Assembly (NCBI GenBank): GCA_002431915.1
Contig: DJEP01000026.1
Span: forward strand, 1,992-65,991
Direction: 5' to 3'
DNA length: 64,000 nt
Origin: Lachnospiraceae bacterium UBA5895
GTDB lineage: Bacteria > Bacillota > Clostridia > Lachnospirales > Lachnospiraceae
Positions 1 through 7,552 of the stretch are shown here, one piece after another. How positions within the stretch are numbered: the stretch's first letter is position 1; every line of letters starts with the position of its first letter. Below the pieces are notes generated by a model. It was not told where the DNA came from. It did no database searches and saw only the letters and a list, made by a program, of their open reading frames with translations. The position numbers and the translations under genes were made by a program.

Positions 1-152
1 TACTGCGGTATTCATCTGAGAGGGTTTTGTCGGCGTTGCTTAGAAGTTGACCGTTGTACTTTATCCGGCAGAGAGGGATGCCGTCCGAAGATACTTCCAA
101 CCATCCGTTGTCGTCCATCTTGGTGTCATACCGAGCCCTGAGCCGTTTGGGT
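1..152 (-). CDS. Partial open frame at the left edge, unknown
   Basis: An uninterrupted minus-strand frame runs off the left end of the window. From about position 118 downward it has protein-like composition (MDDNGWLEVSSDG, then IPLCRIKYNGQLL). No convincing start is visible: the ATG at 118 has no ribosome binding site, and the frame stays open back through the terminator at 156-183. That suggests either a gene fragment whose true start was lost or a chance open frame. I do not recognise the family. It could be a remnant of a mobile or accessory gene, but nothing visible proves this. Confidence 0.25.
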
Positions 153-155
153 AGC

Positions 156-183
156 AAAAAGCCCGATAAAATCGGGCTTTTTC
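156..183 (-). terminator. Intrinsic terminator
   Basis: A perfect 12-bp stem (156-167 with 171-182) closes a 3-nt loop, with a T-run at the end on either strand. It lies just after the stop of the minus-strand gene ending at 195, so it most likely ends that transcript. The symmetrical A/T flanks mean it could act in both directions. Confidence 0.85.
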
Positions 184-194
184 GTGAGATACAT

Positions 195-551
195 CTATTT
201 TGTCTCCACAGTATGGTACTGCTGTAAGATCTGGTCCTTCCGCATATCGGATATTGCCTTCTCCACATCCAGGGAATGGATATCGCTGTCCCTGCCTATG
301 TAGCTGAAATCATCCTGCTTGTGAAAGGTAATGGAAATATCCTCTAGCGGAGCGTTGGCTTTTGGCTCTCCAACCGGAGCCGTCTCCTTCACCGCACCGG
401 AATTCCCGGAATCTATTTGTTCCGAAGATGCTACATGGGATTCCTGCTCCGGAATCTCCGTAATCACTGTCTTCGCCGGCTGCGGCATCTGTATGCTGTA
501 ATCCTGCATTCTGCCGATTCCGTTCATCCCGTTAATTCCATTGATTCCCAT
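195..551 (-). CDS. Small hypothetical protein, Asn/Gly/Met-rich N-terminus
   Basis: A 118-residue protein of unknown function. The start at 551 was chosen because AAGGAGGTG lies 5 nt upstream; the longer frame up to 593 lacks this. The N-terminus is a low-complexity run (MGINGINGMNGIGRM). The middle is rich in Pro, Glu and Ser and looks disordered. The C-terminus (DVEKAISDMRKDQILQQYHT) is predicted helical and is the part most likely to be conserved. There is no signal peptide or membrane segment. It stands alone between a terminator and nrdR. A secreted or flagellum-associated small protein is possible but not shown by the sequence. Confidence 0.7.
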   Translation of the reverse strand: MGINGINGMNGIGRMQDYSIQMPQPAKTVITEIPEQESHVASSEQIDSGNSGAVKETAPVGEPKANAPLEDISITFHKQDDFSYIGRDSDIHSLDVEKAISDMRKDQILQQYHTVETK

Positions 552-671
552 GTATTCACCTCCTTGTCCTTTGTTTTTTATCGCACATACCATGCGAAAT
601 TCTATCTTTATCTAGCTGTATTTTCAGTTATAATATCGACTGTTTTTACGAAAACTTAAGTCTTCCGGAAA

Positions 672-1136
672 TTAATTGTGGTTCTTGTCATTCAGAACAC
701 TCTTCAATTCATCCATAAAGGTGTTCACGTCCTTAAATTCCCGGTACACGGAAGCGAATCTTACATAGGCTACCGCATCCAGATCCTTAAGCTTATTCAT
801 CACAAGCTCGCCGATGGTTCCGCTGGGGATCTCCCGCTCTTCTCTGTTAAAGATCTCGTTCTCCACCTCATCCACCAGAGTCGTGATCTGCTGTGCGCTG
901 ACCGGACGCTTATGACAGGCTCTCAGTACTCCCGCCTCGATCTTCGCGCGGTCGTACGCCTCTCTGTTATTGTCCTTTTTAATAATGATCAGTGGAATCG
1001 TCTCGATCTTCTCATAAGTGGTAAAACGCTTCCCACATTCATCACATACACGGCGACGGCGAATGGAGTTGTTATCTTCCGCCGGCCGCGAGTCGATCAC
1101 TCTGGTATTTTCATGGCTGCAGAACGGACATTTCAT
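672..1136 (-). CDS. nrdR: Transcriptional repressor NrdR
   Basis: A 154-residue nucleotide-sensing repressor of ribonucleotide reductase genes, of typical family length. A zinc ribbon uses C3, C6, C31 and C34, followed by an ATP-cone domain that binds ATP/dATP. The start at 1136 (MKCPFC) lies 6 nt after AGGAGG; the ATG two codons upstream abuts the ribosome binding site and is unlikely to be used. Its neighbours ylmC and sigG match a gene order common in Clostridia. No ribonucleotide reductase gene or clear NrdR-box pair is visible nearby, so its targets lie elsewhere. Confidence 0.97.
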   Translation of the reverse strand: MKCPFCSHENTRVIDSRPAEDNNSIRRRRVCDECGKRFTTYEKIETIPLIIIKKDNNREAYDRAKIEAGVLRACHKRPVSAQQITTLVDEVENEIFNREEREIPSGTIGELVMNKLKDLDAVAYVRFASVYREFKDVNTFMDELKSVLNDKNHN

Positions 1137-1189
1137 AGGCATCCTCCTCTTAAAAACCACGTGTTATTTATACGGATATTATAAGAGAA

Positions 1190-1423
1190 TCAGCAGTTAA
1201 TGTCAACTAAAATTATGTCCGGTCCGATCTGTCTGATGTCCTTATACGGGATGACGATATTCGGCTCACAGCGTAAAAACCCCAGCCACTGGTTCCCGCC
1301 GGGCACCATGATCTTGCAGATGCATCCGCTGCACTCATCGAACTCCAGATCACAGACGTGCCCCAGCTTTTTGCAGTCTCTGACATTAATCACATCTTTG
1401 CATTTTAATTCAGAAAAAAGCAT
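1190..1423 (-). CDS. ylmC: YlmC/YmxH family PRC-barrel sporulation protein
   Basis: A 77-residue PRC-barrel protein of the YlmC/YmxH family, which is tied to sporulation by its usual place next to sigG; its molecular role is unknown. The start at 1423 follows AGGAGC at normal spacing, and 33 upstream codons of open frame are discarded. The barrel pattern is visible in the segments DVINVRDCKKLG and GNQWLGFL. It is cysteine-rich, with eight Cys in 77 residues (C8, C17, C24, C32, C35, C37, C52, C77), so metal binding or disulfide formation is possible. It is divergent from sigG. Confidence 0.85.
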   Translation of the reverse strand: MLFSELKCKDVINVRDCKKLGHVCDLEFDECSGCICKIMVPGGNQWLGFLRCEPNIVIPYKDIRQIGPDIILVDINC

Positions 1424-1508
1424 GCGTCTGCTCCTGTTTTTTCTATTTCTATAATATATGATCTTCCCGCTCTTGTGTTCGGGAATTACTGGAAATTCCC
1501 GCCGCAAA

Positions 1509-1538
1509 GTATATCCGCACATTCTCCTGTGAATACTG
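1509..1538 (+). promoter_or_regulatory. Candidate sigma-F-type promoter of sigG
   Basis: GTATA at 1509-1513, a spacer of exactly 15 nt, then GTGAATACTG at 1529-1538. The known sigma-F consensus is GYWTA-N15-GGNRANANTW. The -35 matches fully and the -10 matches five of seven specified positions. It lies 36 nt upstream of the sigG start. Forespore expression of sigG from a sigma-F promoter is established in Bacillus. This assignment rests on pattern only. Confidence 0.4.
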
Positions 1539-1573
1539 TAGTTATCAAAAAATTAAGCACTCGGGAGGTCTCT

Positions 1574-2353
1574 ATGGTACAGGGAAAAGTGGAAATCTGC
1601 GGCGTCAATACTGCAAAACTGCCTTTGTTAAAGGCGGCAGACAAGGAGGCTTTATTTGCGAAGATCCGTGAAGGTGACGCTGCCGCCAGGGAGACCTATA
1701 TCGAGGGGAACCTGCGTCTGGTCTTAAGCGTGATCAAGCGCTTCTCCGGCAGTGCGGAAAATGTAGACGATCTGTTCCAGATCGGCTGCATCGGTCTCAT
1801 CAAGGCCATTGATAATTTTGATTCCACTCTCGGGGTAAAATTTTCTACCTATGCAGTACCCATGATTATCGGTGAGATACGAAGATTTTTACGGGATAAC
1901 AACAGTATCCGTGTTTCACGATCCCTGAAGGATACTGCCTATAAGGCAATCTACGCCAGAGACACCCTGACCAGAAAGAACCTGAAAGAACCCACCATGG
2001 AAGAAATCGCCGCAGAGGTAGGCATCTCCAAAGAAGACATCGTCTATGCCTTAGATGCCATGCAGAACCCCATGAGTCTCTACGAACCGGTCTACACCGA
2101 CGGCGGCGACACCCTCTATGTCATGGACCAGATCAGCGATAAAAAAAATAAGGAAGAGACGTGGGTGGAACATCTCTCCCTCAGTGAAGCCATGAAACGT
2201 CTGAACGACAGAGAGCGCCATATTATCTCCCTGCGCTTTTTTGAAGGAAAAACCCAGACCGAGGTAGCCGACATGATCGGCATCTCCCAGGCGCAGGTCT
2301 CCCGTCTTGAAAAAAATGCCCTGAAAGCCATGCGGGGGTATCTTACGGCGTGA
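1574..2353 (+). CDS. sigG: RNA polymerase sporulation sigma factor SigG
   Basis: A 259-residue late forespore sigma factor, the length of Bacillus SigG. The N-terminus MVQGKVEICGVNTAKLPLL is typical of SigG. Region 2 contains the core-binding DDLFQIGCIGLIKAIDNFD motif, and region 4 ends with a helix-turn-helix (TEVADMIGISQAQVSRLEK). The start at 1574 follows GGGAGGT; an upstream in-frame ATG at 1475 is ignored. Relatives usually carry spoIIGA-sigE-sigG-ylmC in one direction. Here sigG alone is inverted relative to sigE, ylmC and nrdR and is separated from sigE by about 3.5 kb of accessory genes. Confidence 0.96.
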   Translation: MVQGKVEICGVNTAKLPLLKAADKEALFAKIREGDAAARETYIEGNLRLVLSVIKRFSGSAENVDDLFQIGCIGLIKAIDNFDSTLGVKFSTYAVPMIIGEIRRFLRDNNSIRVSRSLKDTAYKAIYARDTLTRKNLKEPTMEEIAAEVGISKEDIVYALDAMQNPMSLYEPVYTDGGDTLYVMDQISDKKNKEETWVEHLSLSEAMKRLNDRERHIISLRFFEGKTQTEVADMIGISQAQVSRLEKNALKAMRGYLTA

Positions 2354-2405
2354 TGCCCCCTGATCTTCTCTGTCACCTCATTTGGCACATCGATCGGTCC
2401 AAGAT

Positions 2406-3728
2406 TTATTTGGTAACGTAAGTAATCCGTCTTCCGCTTCCTTTTTGCTCAAGTTTGCCTGCTTCGCAAAGTTCTTTAAGCAACCGAAATGCCTTCGTTG
2501 TTCCTGCGCCAATCAAATCCTCTACTTCTTTTCTTGTAACACTGCCATTCTCCTGCGCGTATTGAACAATGAGTTGCTTCTGCTCATTCAGCGAAATATC
2601 TTCATTCGCATTATCTGGCACTCGCACTCCATTGTCTTGTTCCTCATTCCTATTGGGAAGTGTTACACGGAAAACTCCTTTTGCGGTTTCAAACCCCGGT
2701 TGGAATGGGCAGGTTTTATATGCACGTTCAATTTTCCCAATTCCGGTACCATAACTCTCAATCAATCTCATACGGTAAAAAACGGCTGCAAGGTTCGGAT
2801 TTCTTGATTGTGAAACGCCAAGAAAAATAGAATTTAGTTCCAAACCAGACACAAGACCTCCAAGGGAAATAAATTCGATTCTGTCCTCATAAACATTGAC
2901 CAGATTGCTTCCACTAAAAGAGTAATCGCGATGAACAATGCTGTTCAGCAAAGCCTCTCTTACAGCTTCTTCTGGATAATCTCTTCTATCTGTTCGGTCC
3001 AGCCCTGAAAATGTTGCCTTCGTTTTATTGACTAAATCAATAAACTGATAGACATCTTCAAGCTGCTTTAAAATAGATCCCGTGAATTCCTTTCTATCCC
3101 TGAACAATTCCTTATCCGTTCCTTGGAAGAGAGCCACCTTTGTTGTTGTTTCACACTGGTCAGATAGCAGCAATGCAAGATTTGTATACAAACCATCTTC
3201 GCCAATCAACTTAAGCGTCCGCATTTGCGAGGATCCGATTTCAATCGTTCTTCTCTGCATCTCTGTTTGAAGAGTATGGAATGTCAATTCCTGATTCATA
3301 CTTCTACACAATTCAAACGATCTTCCACTGTTTTGCAGGATCATCTCACGGATACCTTCTTCGGTCATCGGCTGTGTAGAACTGCCCATCCTTACATACA
3401 CACCACTGGGTTTTAATCCTTTTTCGCGGAGATAGTATGGTCGATTCGTTCCTGTTGTCACATCAATTTCGATAACTTTCTTTTCTTCTATTTCAACTGT
3501 GTTGACTCTAATAAACGGCATTATATCTGGTGCTAATGAATCCTTCAAGGAATTTACGATTTGGAGCATTACCCCATCAGGATCACCGATGCCCAAAACT
3601 GCTCCATCCTTTCGGACACCAGCATAAATTGTTCCGCCCTCTGCGTTTGCAAATCCCATCACCTCTTTTCGGATGTCAGGGACATGTTCCTGCTTAAATT
3701 CAATATTTTGGTTCTCGAATGCTAGCAT
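2406..3728 (-). CDS. AlbA/Schlafen-domain ATP-binding regulator-like protein
   Basis: A 440-residue protein of the COG2865 type. The N-terminal AlbA_2 (Schlafen-like) domain covers about residues 5-125, with NIEFKQEHVPDIRKEVMGFAN and GGTIYAGV as its signature. A GHKL-like ATP-binding segment follows (REALLNSIVHRDYSFSG, about 255-300, and ESYGTGIGKI). A winged-helix-like C-terminus (about 385-440) ends in a Lys/Arg-rich tail. Such proteins are proposed DNA- or RNA-binding regulators and often sit in accessory regions. The start has a strong GGAAGGAG. A palindrome lies just upstream and may be its operator. Its function is not established. Confidence 0.8.
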   Translation of the reverse strand: MLAFENQNIEFKQEHVPDIRKEVMGFANAEGGTIYAGVRKDGAVLGIGDPDGVMLQIVNSLKDSLAPDIMPFIRVNTVEIEEKKVIEIDVTTGTNRPYYLREKGLKPSGVYVRMGSSTQPMTEEGIREMILQNSGRSFELCRSMNQELTFHTLQTEMQRRTIEIGSSQMRTLKLIGEDGLYTNLALLLSDQCETTTKVALFQGTDKELFRDRKEFTGSILKQLEDVYQFIDLVNKTKATFSGLDRTDRRDYPEEAVREALLNSIVHRDYSFSGSNLVNVYEDRIEFISLGGLVSGLELNSIFLGVSQSRNPNLAAVFYRMRLIESYGTGIGKIERAYKTCPFQPGFETAKGVFRVTLPNRNEEQDNGVRVPDNANEDISLNEQKQLIVQYAQENGSVTRKEVEDLIGAGTTKAFRLLKELCEAGKLEQKGSGRRITYVTK

Positions 3729-3757
3729 CTTCTGCTCCTTCCTTTCTTATTTCTTTC

Positions 3758-3788
3758 TTCTTTCTTTCTCATTGTAAGAAAGAAAGAA
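3758..3788. promoter_or_regulatory. Inverted repeat upstream of the AlbA-domain gene
   Basis: A perfect 12-bp inverted repeat (TTCTTTCTTTCT at 3758-3769, AGAAAGAAAGAA at 3777-3788) with a 7-nt centre, 30 nt upstream of the ATG at 3728. On the minus strand it would lie in the promoter or leader of the AlbA-domain gene. A homopurine/homopyrimidine palindrome here could be an operator for autoregulation or simply low-complexity sequence. Confidence 0.45.
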
Positions 3789-3851
3789 AAGTCAAGAGGT
3801 GTAGAAACAATTATTTTACCGATTAAGATTGCAGTGACTCTAGTACTATCC

Positions 3852-4345
3852 TCAATCTATCCCATACTTTTTCTGCATTGCTTTCAACACTTCCGGATTA
3901 TCAAGTTCTGCTACTTTGTCCCCATCTTTTCCGGTATTCATACAAGATATTAATTTTAGTAGCTTTTCCTTTTCCAACTTAAAGTGTACCCCTTCTCGCG
4001 CACATTTTCCTCAAACGCTTCTTCCGGAATCAACACCCTGCCGTATTTATCTGCCAGTTCTGCATATGTCATCCGTTCTGCTTCCACCAGTTCTGAAAAT
4101 TGTGTAAGAAGGAGACTTCCGCTTCTCAAGACTTTGGGATTGTATTTGAGCACCAGCATCCCTGAAGTCCTTGACCCGAATGCAATTTCTATGCTGAATA
4201 CCATAGTATTCCCGCATTGAATTTTTAACGTATAGGTTCCTGATTCCACGACATCACAAGAAGTCTCTGCCAGTGCATTCTTTACCGTTTTTGCCAGCGG
4301 ATGATTCTCAATCGATGCTTTTCTCTTATCAGCGCGCTTTTTCAA
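3852..4345 (-). pseudogene. Hypothetical protein with a C-terminal frameshift
   Basis: The open frame 3956-4345 (TTG start overlapping the preceding TGA as TTGA) encodes 129 residues of unknown family, including GTYTLKIQCGNTMVFSIEIAF. Adding one base in the C run at 3989-3992 would continue the protein in another frame: VHFKLEKEKLLKLISCMN, then DGDKVAELDNPEVLKAMQKK, with a stop at 3852. The continuation is clearly protein-like and in register with the gene end, so a one-base deletion in a homopolymer is likely (a real mutation or a sequencing error). It is coupled to the decayed KAP gene upstream. Confidence 0.6.
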
Positions 4346-4898
4346 TCTGTCTTCGCTGTCTCCTCTGTCTTGATCGCAGCCATTGCCGCTTCCGATGCCC
4401 GGATGTCATTTAAGGTGGACAGGCTGAGAATGCTGACCATCTGCTCATCAGGTATTCATAAAAATCCGGATAACGCAGCTCTATGCAGGCAAATGCCAGG
4501 GCAATCTTTCTGCAGATTGCGGTCTCATCGTCCTCAAATTCATCGTAGATTCCTTTACTGACCGCCACCTTATCCGTCAGCTTATAGTAATTGGCGATTC
4601 TCTTGATGCTTCTCGGATTGCCGTCGGTGGTCATCCGGATCAGGCTGATGTATTCGTTCCGCTCCGCCTTCTCCACCCTGCCGGTCTCCTCCAGATATTT
4701 TTGCAGCATATTCATCATACTGGTCTTGCCGCTTCCCCAGGCTCCCTGTACCGCTATGGTAAGCGGTGTCTCACAGTCCAGTGTAAAGTCCCCCAGTCCT
4801 TCCACATAAGGACTGACATCGAATTCATCCTGGCTCGCCTGTTCGATGGGGCGGTCAGCATTTCCCTTATAAGCTTTCCGTGTCTCTTCCGGTCTCAT
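4342..4898 (-). pseudogene. KAP-family P-loop NTPase, deleted and frameshifted remnant
   Basis: The N-terminus carries a KAP-type Walker A motif (AVQGAWGSGKTSMMNML), but about 15 residues after it the sequence jumps to a segment typical of the C-terminal half of KAP ATPases (RMTTDGNPRSIKRIANYYKL). Walker B and the central transmembrane insert are missing, so there is a large in-frame internal deletion. A second lesion shifts the frame near 4440: the ORF stops at 4410, but the adjacent frame continues (MVSILSLSTLNDIRASEAA) to a TGA at 4342 that overlaps the next gene's start. KAP NTPases are often linked to membrane-associated or defence functions. This copy should be inactive. Confidence 0.75.
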
Positions 4899-4953
4899 CT
4901 TACGTATCTCCCTCATTTTTCATGTTATCTTCTTGATTGTTCTGATTACACTT

Positions 4954-5487
4954 TTATTGTCTGCGGAATCTCCGCACCATTCCATACAGTATCCAAAACA
5001 ATCCATAGCCGATCATCCCGCCCAGCACATTGGTCAGAATATCATCTACCTGAAAATATCCCCTGCCGGTGATCAGCTGGATCGTCTCCACACCGAAACT
5101 GGTCACGAATGCCGCGAAAGCATTCCGGAAAAATCCCCGAAGCCAGGGGAACGCCCAGGGACAGATAAATCCATAGGGAATAAACAGCAGTACATTTTCC
5201 ACCACGAAAGCATGGTTCCTTGCATTGGTCCCCCAGGTGGAGAAAAGTTCCAGATCCATGCCGATCCGGCTGCCATCCTCTCTGGAGAAAAAAGTGATCA
5301 CCAGAATGATCATCAGATACAGAGAAAATGCCATGAGTCCCGCCATGGGAAAGGCATCCTTCCCCTTACGCTCCCGTCTGGCATTCAGTCCGTTCAGGAT
5401 CAGTCCCATGACAGCCCCCGCCATGATCCCGTAGGGAAGATAGACAAAAGCCTCCTTCAGATCCTTTATTATATATTTTAACATCAT
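4954..5487 (-). CDS. VanZ-like family membrane protein
   Basis: A 177-residue integral membrane protein with four to five hydrophobic segments. The VanZ-like core is seen in NHAFVVENVLLFIPYGFICP and in ETIQLITGRGYFQVDDILTN, where the GRGxFxxDD signature marks the family. VanZ homologues are widespread in Firmicutes, and only a few affect glycopeptide susceptibility. No vanA/B/X genes are nearby, so no resistance role is implied. The start at 5487 follows AAGGAA; an ATG one codon later is equally possible. It lies in the accessory block between sigG and sigE. Confidence 0.85.
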   Translation of the reverse strand: MMLKYIIKDLKEAFVYLPYGIMAGAVMGLILNGLNARRERKGKDAFPMAGLMAFSLYLMIILVITFFSREDGSRIGMDLELFSTWGTNARNHAFVVENVLLFIPYGFICPWAFPWLRGFFRNAFAAFVTSFGVETIQLITGRGYFQVDDILTNVLGGMIGYGLFWILYGMVRRFRRQ

Positions 5488-5499
5488 CTTATTATTTCC

Positions 5500-5817
5500 T
5501 TACATTTGATAGGTATCCCAATGGGAAGGTGCTTCTTCCCATATCTTCTTATCCTCGAACAAGCGGTCGTTCATCCAGGCAACGGCATCCACCACGCCGT
5601 CCTCGTCAAAGGAAAAATAAGCCCTCTGCTTTTTCTCCTCCGGCGTCTTAAAATAATTAAAGGGCTCCGGCCACACCGTCGCCATAAGCTTTTTGCCGCC
5701 TTCGGGGTCCTCCGGATCCTGAGTCTGTTCCAGGCGGTAGCGCATCCCCTGGTGGCATCCGGTGAATTCCGTCTTTTTTAAATATTCCATCGATAATATA
5801 TCATCACGCTGTATCAT
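5500..5817 (-). CDS. Conserved-looking hypothetical protein, 105 aa
   Basis: A small soluble, acidic protein (CHQGMRYRLEQTQDPEDPEG, then VWPEPFNYFKTPEEKKQRAY) with no membrane segment. I recognise the look of a clostridial conserved hypothetical but cannot assign a function. It starts at 5817 after a weak AAGGATG; a second ATG at 5790 is possible. It lies 12 nt upstream of the VanZ-like gene in the same direction and is probably co-transcribed with it. Confidence 0.6.
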   Translation of the reverse strand: MIQRDDILSMEYLKKTEFTGCHQGMRYRLEQTQDPEDPEGGKKLMATVWPEPFNYFKTPEEKKQRAYFSFDEDGVVDAVAWMNDRLFEDKKIWEEAPSHWDTYQM

Positions 5818-5909
5818 GTATCTTCATCCTTAAAATCTGTCATTTACAACCCGGAGCATATGTTTCTCCGTAATTTCTATAGTATCATGTATCCGTCCCG
5901 AATGCAAAG

Positions 5910-6647
5910 TCAAATATGCAGACTAATCTCCTTTTTCAGCTGCCGCATGATCTTTTTCTCCAGCCTGGAAATATAGGACTGGGAGATTCCAAGGAAGTTT
6001 GCTACCTCCTTCTGTGTCATCTCCTGTCCGTCCGGTGTTCCCAGTCCGAACCGCAGCCGTACGATGGTCTTCTCCCGGTTCGACAGCTTACTCACAGCAT
6101 TCATTAAAAGCTTGCGCTCCACTTCGTTCTCGATCCCCCGGTAGATCACGTCCTCATCCGTTCCCAAAATATCCGACAGAAGCAGCTCATTGCCGTCCCA
6201 GTCCACATTTAAGGGTTCATCGATGGACACTTCCATCTTCGTCTTATTATTCCGCCGCAGGTACATCAGTATCTCATTTTCAATGCACCGGGAGGCATAG
6301 GTCGCCAGTTTGATATTTTTCTCCGGATTGAAAGTATTGATGGATTTGATCAGTCCGATAGTGCCGATGGAAATCAGATCCTCCACACCCACTCCTGTAT
6401 TATCGAACTTTTTGGCTATGTAGACCACGAGACGCAGGTTATGTTCAATCAGAATCGCCTTCGCCTCATCCTCATATTCCGTCCCCAGATCACTGATGAC
6501 CTGATTCTCCTGATCACTTTGCAGAGGAGGTGGTAACACTTCCGCTCCGCCGATATAGTGAAGGTCGCCTTTCCGATGTATGGGGAAAGGCTCCCTGCGT
6601 GTTATTTTCAATTTCATTTTTCCGGGTATTGCTATCTTTAAGATCAT
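5910..6647 (-). CDS. sigE: Sporulation sigma factor SigE precursor
   Basis: A 245-residue pro-sigma-E, the first mother-cell sigma factor. The pro-sequence occupies about residues 1-30 and is followed by [12 protein letters not shown] at 31-42, which aligns with the Bacillus processing site, so cleavage is expected near residue 30. Region 2 includes [20 protein letters not shown] and region 4 has [20 protein letters not shown]. It overlaps the end of spoIIGA by ATGA with GGAAGGAGC upstream, giving translational coupling of the protease and its substrate. Transcription should come from the spoIIG promoter at 7477-7509. Confidence 0.97.
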   Translation of the reverse strand: MILKIAIPGKMKLKITRREPFPIHRKGDLHYIGGAEVLPPPLQSDQENQVISDLGTEYEDEAKAILIEHNLRLVVYIAKKFDNTGVGVEDLISIGTIGLIKSINTFNPEKNIKLATYASRCIENEILMYLRRNNKTKMEVSIDEPLNVDWDGNELLLSDILGTDEDVIYRGIENEVERKLLMNAVSKLSNREKTIVRLRFGLGTPDGQEMTQKEVANFLGISQSYISRLEKKIMRQLKKEISLHI

Positions 6648-7456
6648 AATTGCTCCTTCCTGTCTCCCGGCTGCAGCAATGCAGGATGCAGCAGCATAGG
6701 AATTTCTTTTCCGGCAATTTCCTCTTCACTCACTGCCAGATATACATTTCTGCACACTTTTTCCACGCCACGGTACCGTATCGTTATCTGCGGCACCAGA
6801 TAACCGCAAAGGATGCCACTGCTCTTCCCCACGCTGTGATAGGGGATGGCACGAAATCCCGATGGTTCCTCTCTCCACAGACTCCTAAATACCCTGATAT
6901 CCAGTACCGACACCGGTGCCCCGCTGATGGGTTCCCTTAACGTATTGCCGGAATCAATCAGGGCGGGGATCCAGCATTCACCGTCCGTTCCCCGCAGGAG
7001 CACCTGACAGTACGCCGCGTGCTCTTCTTCCTTTTTCCTGTGTTTCAGAAGAATCATGCAAAAAAATGTTCCCACTCCAAGCACCATACAGGTGCCCGGG
7101 AGGAATTTTCTACCTGCTGGTAAGCTTCGAAACACTGCTGCCAGCACGCCTCCCATCAAAAAGGTAAAAAAGCACTGTTTTCTGAAATACAGCCAGAATC
7201 CTCCCATATTCCGTATGGGAAAAGCCACCCACAGCATGAGTCCCGTCCCCGGCAAAAGGCACAGGAAGAGCTTTAAAAGCGCCGTTCCCTTCCATAAAAA
7301 AGGGAGCAGATAACATACCGCTCCGATTGCCGCCCCGGCTGTCAGCCGGTACCACGTGGCAGTGTGGCAGGTACTGTGATCCACCAGGATCAGAAGTAAC
7401 AGGTTCATGCCGAAGTTCAGGAGGAACAGGCTGTCAAAATACAGTTCATAATGCAT
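6644..7456 (-). CDS. spoIIGA: Sigma-E processing peptidase SpoIIGA
   Basis: A 270-residue aspartic-type membrane protease that activates pro-sigma-E at the asymmetric septum. The N-terminal half has about five hydrophobic segments. The C-terminal soluble protease domain carries the catalytic IDSGNTL motif (Asp near residue 168). The ATG at 7456 was chosen because it lies 6 nt after AGGAGG; the GTG one codon upstream is too close. The gene overlaps sigE by 4 nt. Length and architecture match the family. Confidence 0.93.
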   Translation of the reverse strand: MHYELYFDSLFLLNFGMNLLLLILVDHSTCHTATWYRLTAGAAIGAVCYLLPFLWKGTALLKLFLCLLPGTGLMLWVAFPIRNMGGFWLYFRKQCFFTFLMGGVLAAVFRSLPAGRKFLPGTCMVLGVGTFFCMILLKHRKKEEEHAAYCQVLLRGTDGECWIPALIDSGNTLREPISGAPVSVLDIRVFRSLWREEPSGFRAIPYHSVGKSSGILCGYLVPQITIRYRGVEKVCRNVYLAVSEEEIAGKEIPMLLHPALLQPGDRKEQL

Positions 7457-7476
7457 CACACCCCTCCTTCAGAATT

Positions 7477-7552
7477 ATTATAAGGGGTGTGGTCAGCAGA
7501 TTTTGTCAAATTTTCACCCGCCGGAACCTTTTTCATTCAGTTATTTTCGACA
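7477..7552 (-). promoter_or_regulatory. spoIIG promoter with Spo0A boxes
   Basis: On the minus strand TTGACA (7504-7509) and TATAAT (7477-7482) are both perfect, but the spacer is 21 nt instead of 17. The Bacillus spoIIG promoter is known for the same oddity (22 nt) and needs Spo0A~P. A perfect 0A box TGTCGAA lies at 7546-7552, about -80 and inside the end of the PBP gene. A 6/7 match (TGTCAAA, plus strand) overlaps the -35 at 7504-7510. This matches the known two-site arrangement. Confidence 0.75.

Noticed and set aside
4954..5487. VanZ-like gene as a glycopeptide resistance marker
   Set aside because: VanZ-like proteins are common in Firmicutes and no vanA/B/D/X ligase or dipeptidase genes are present.
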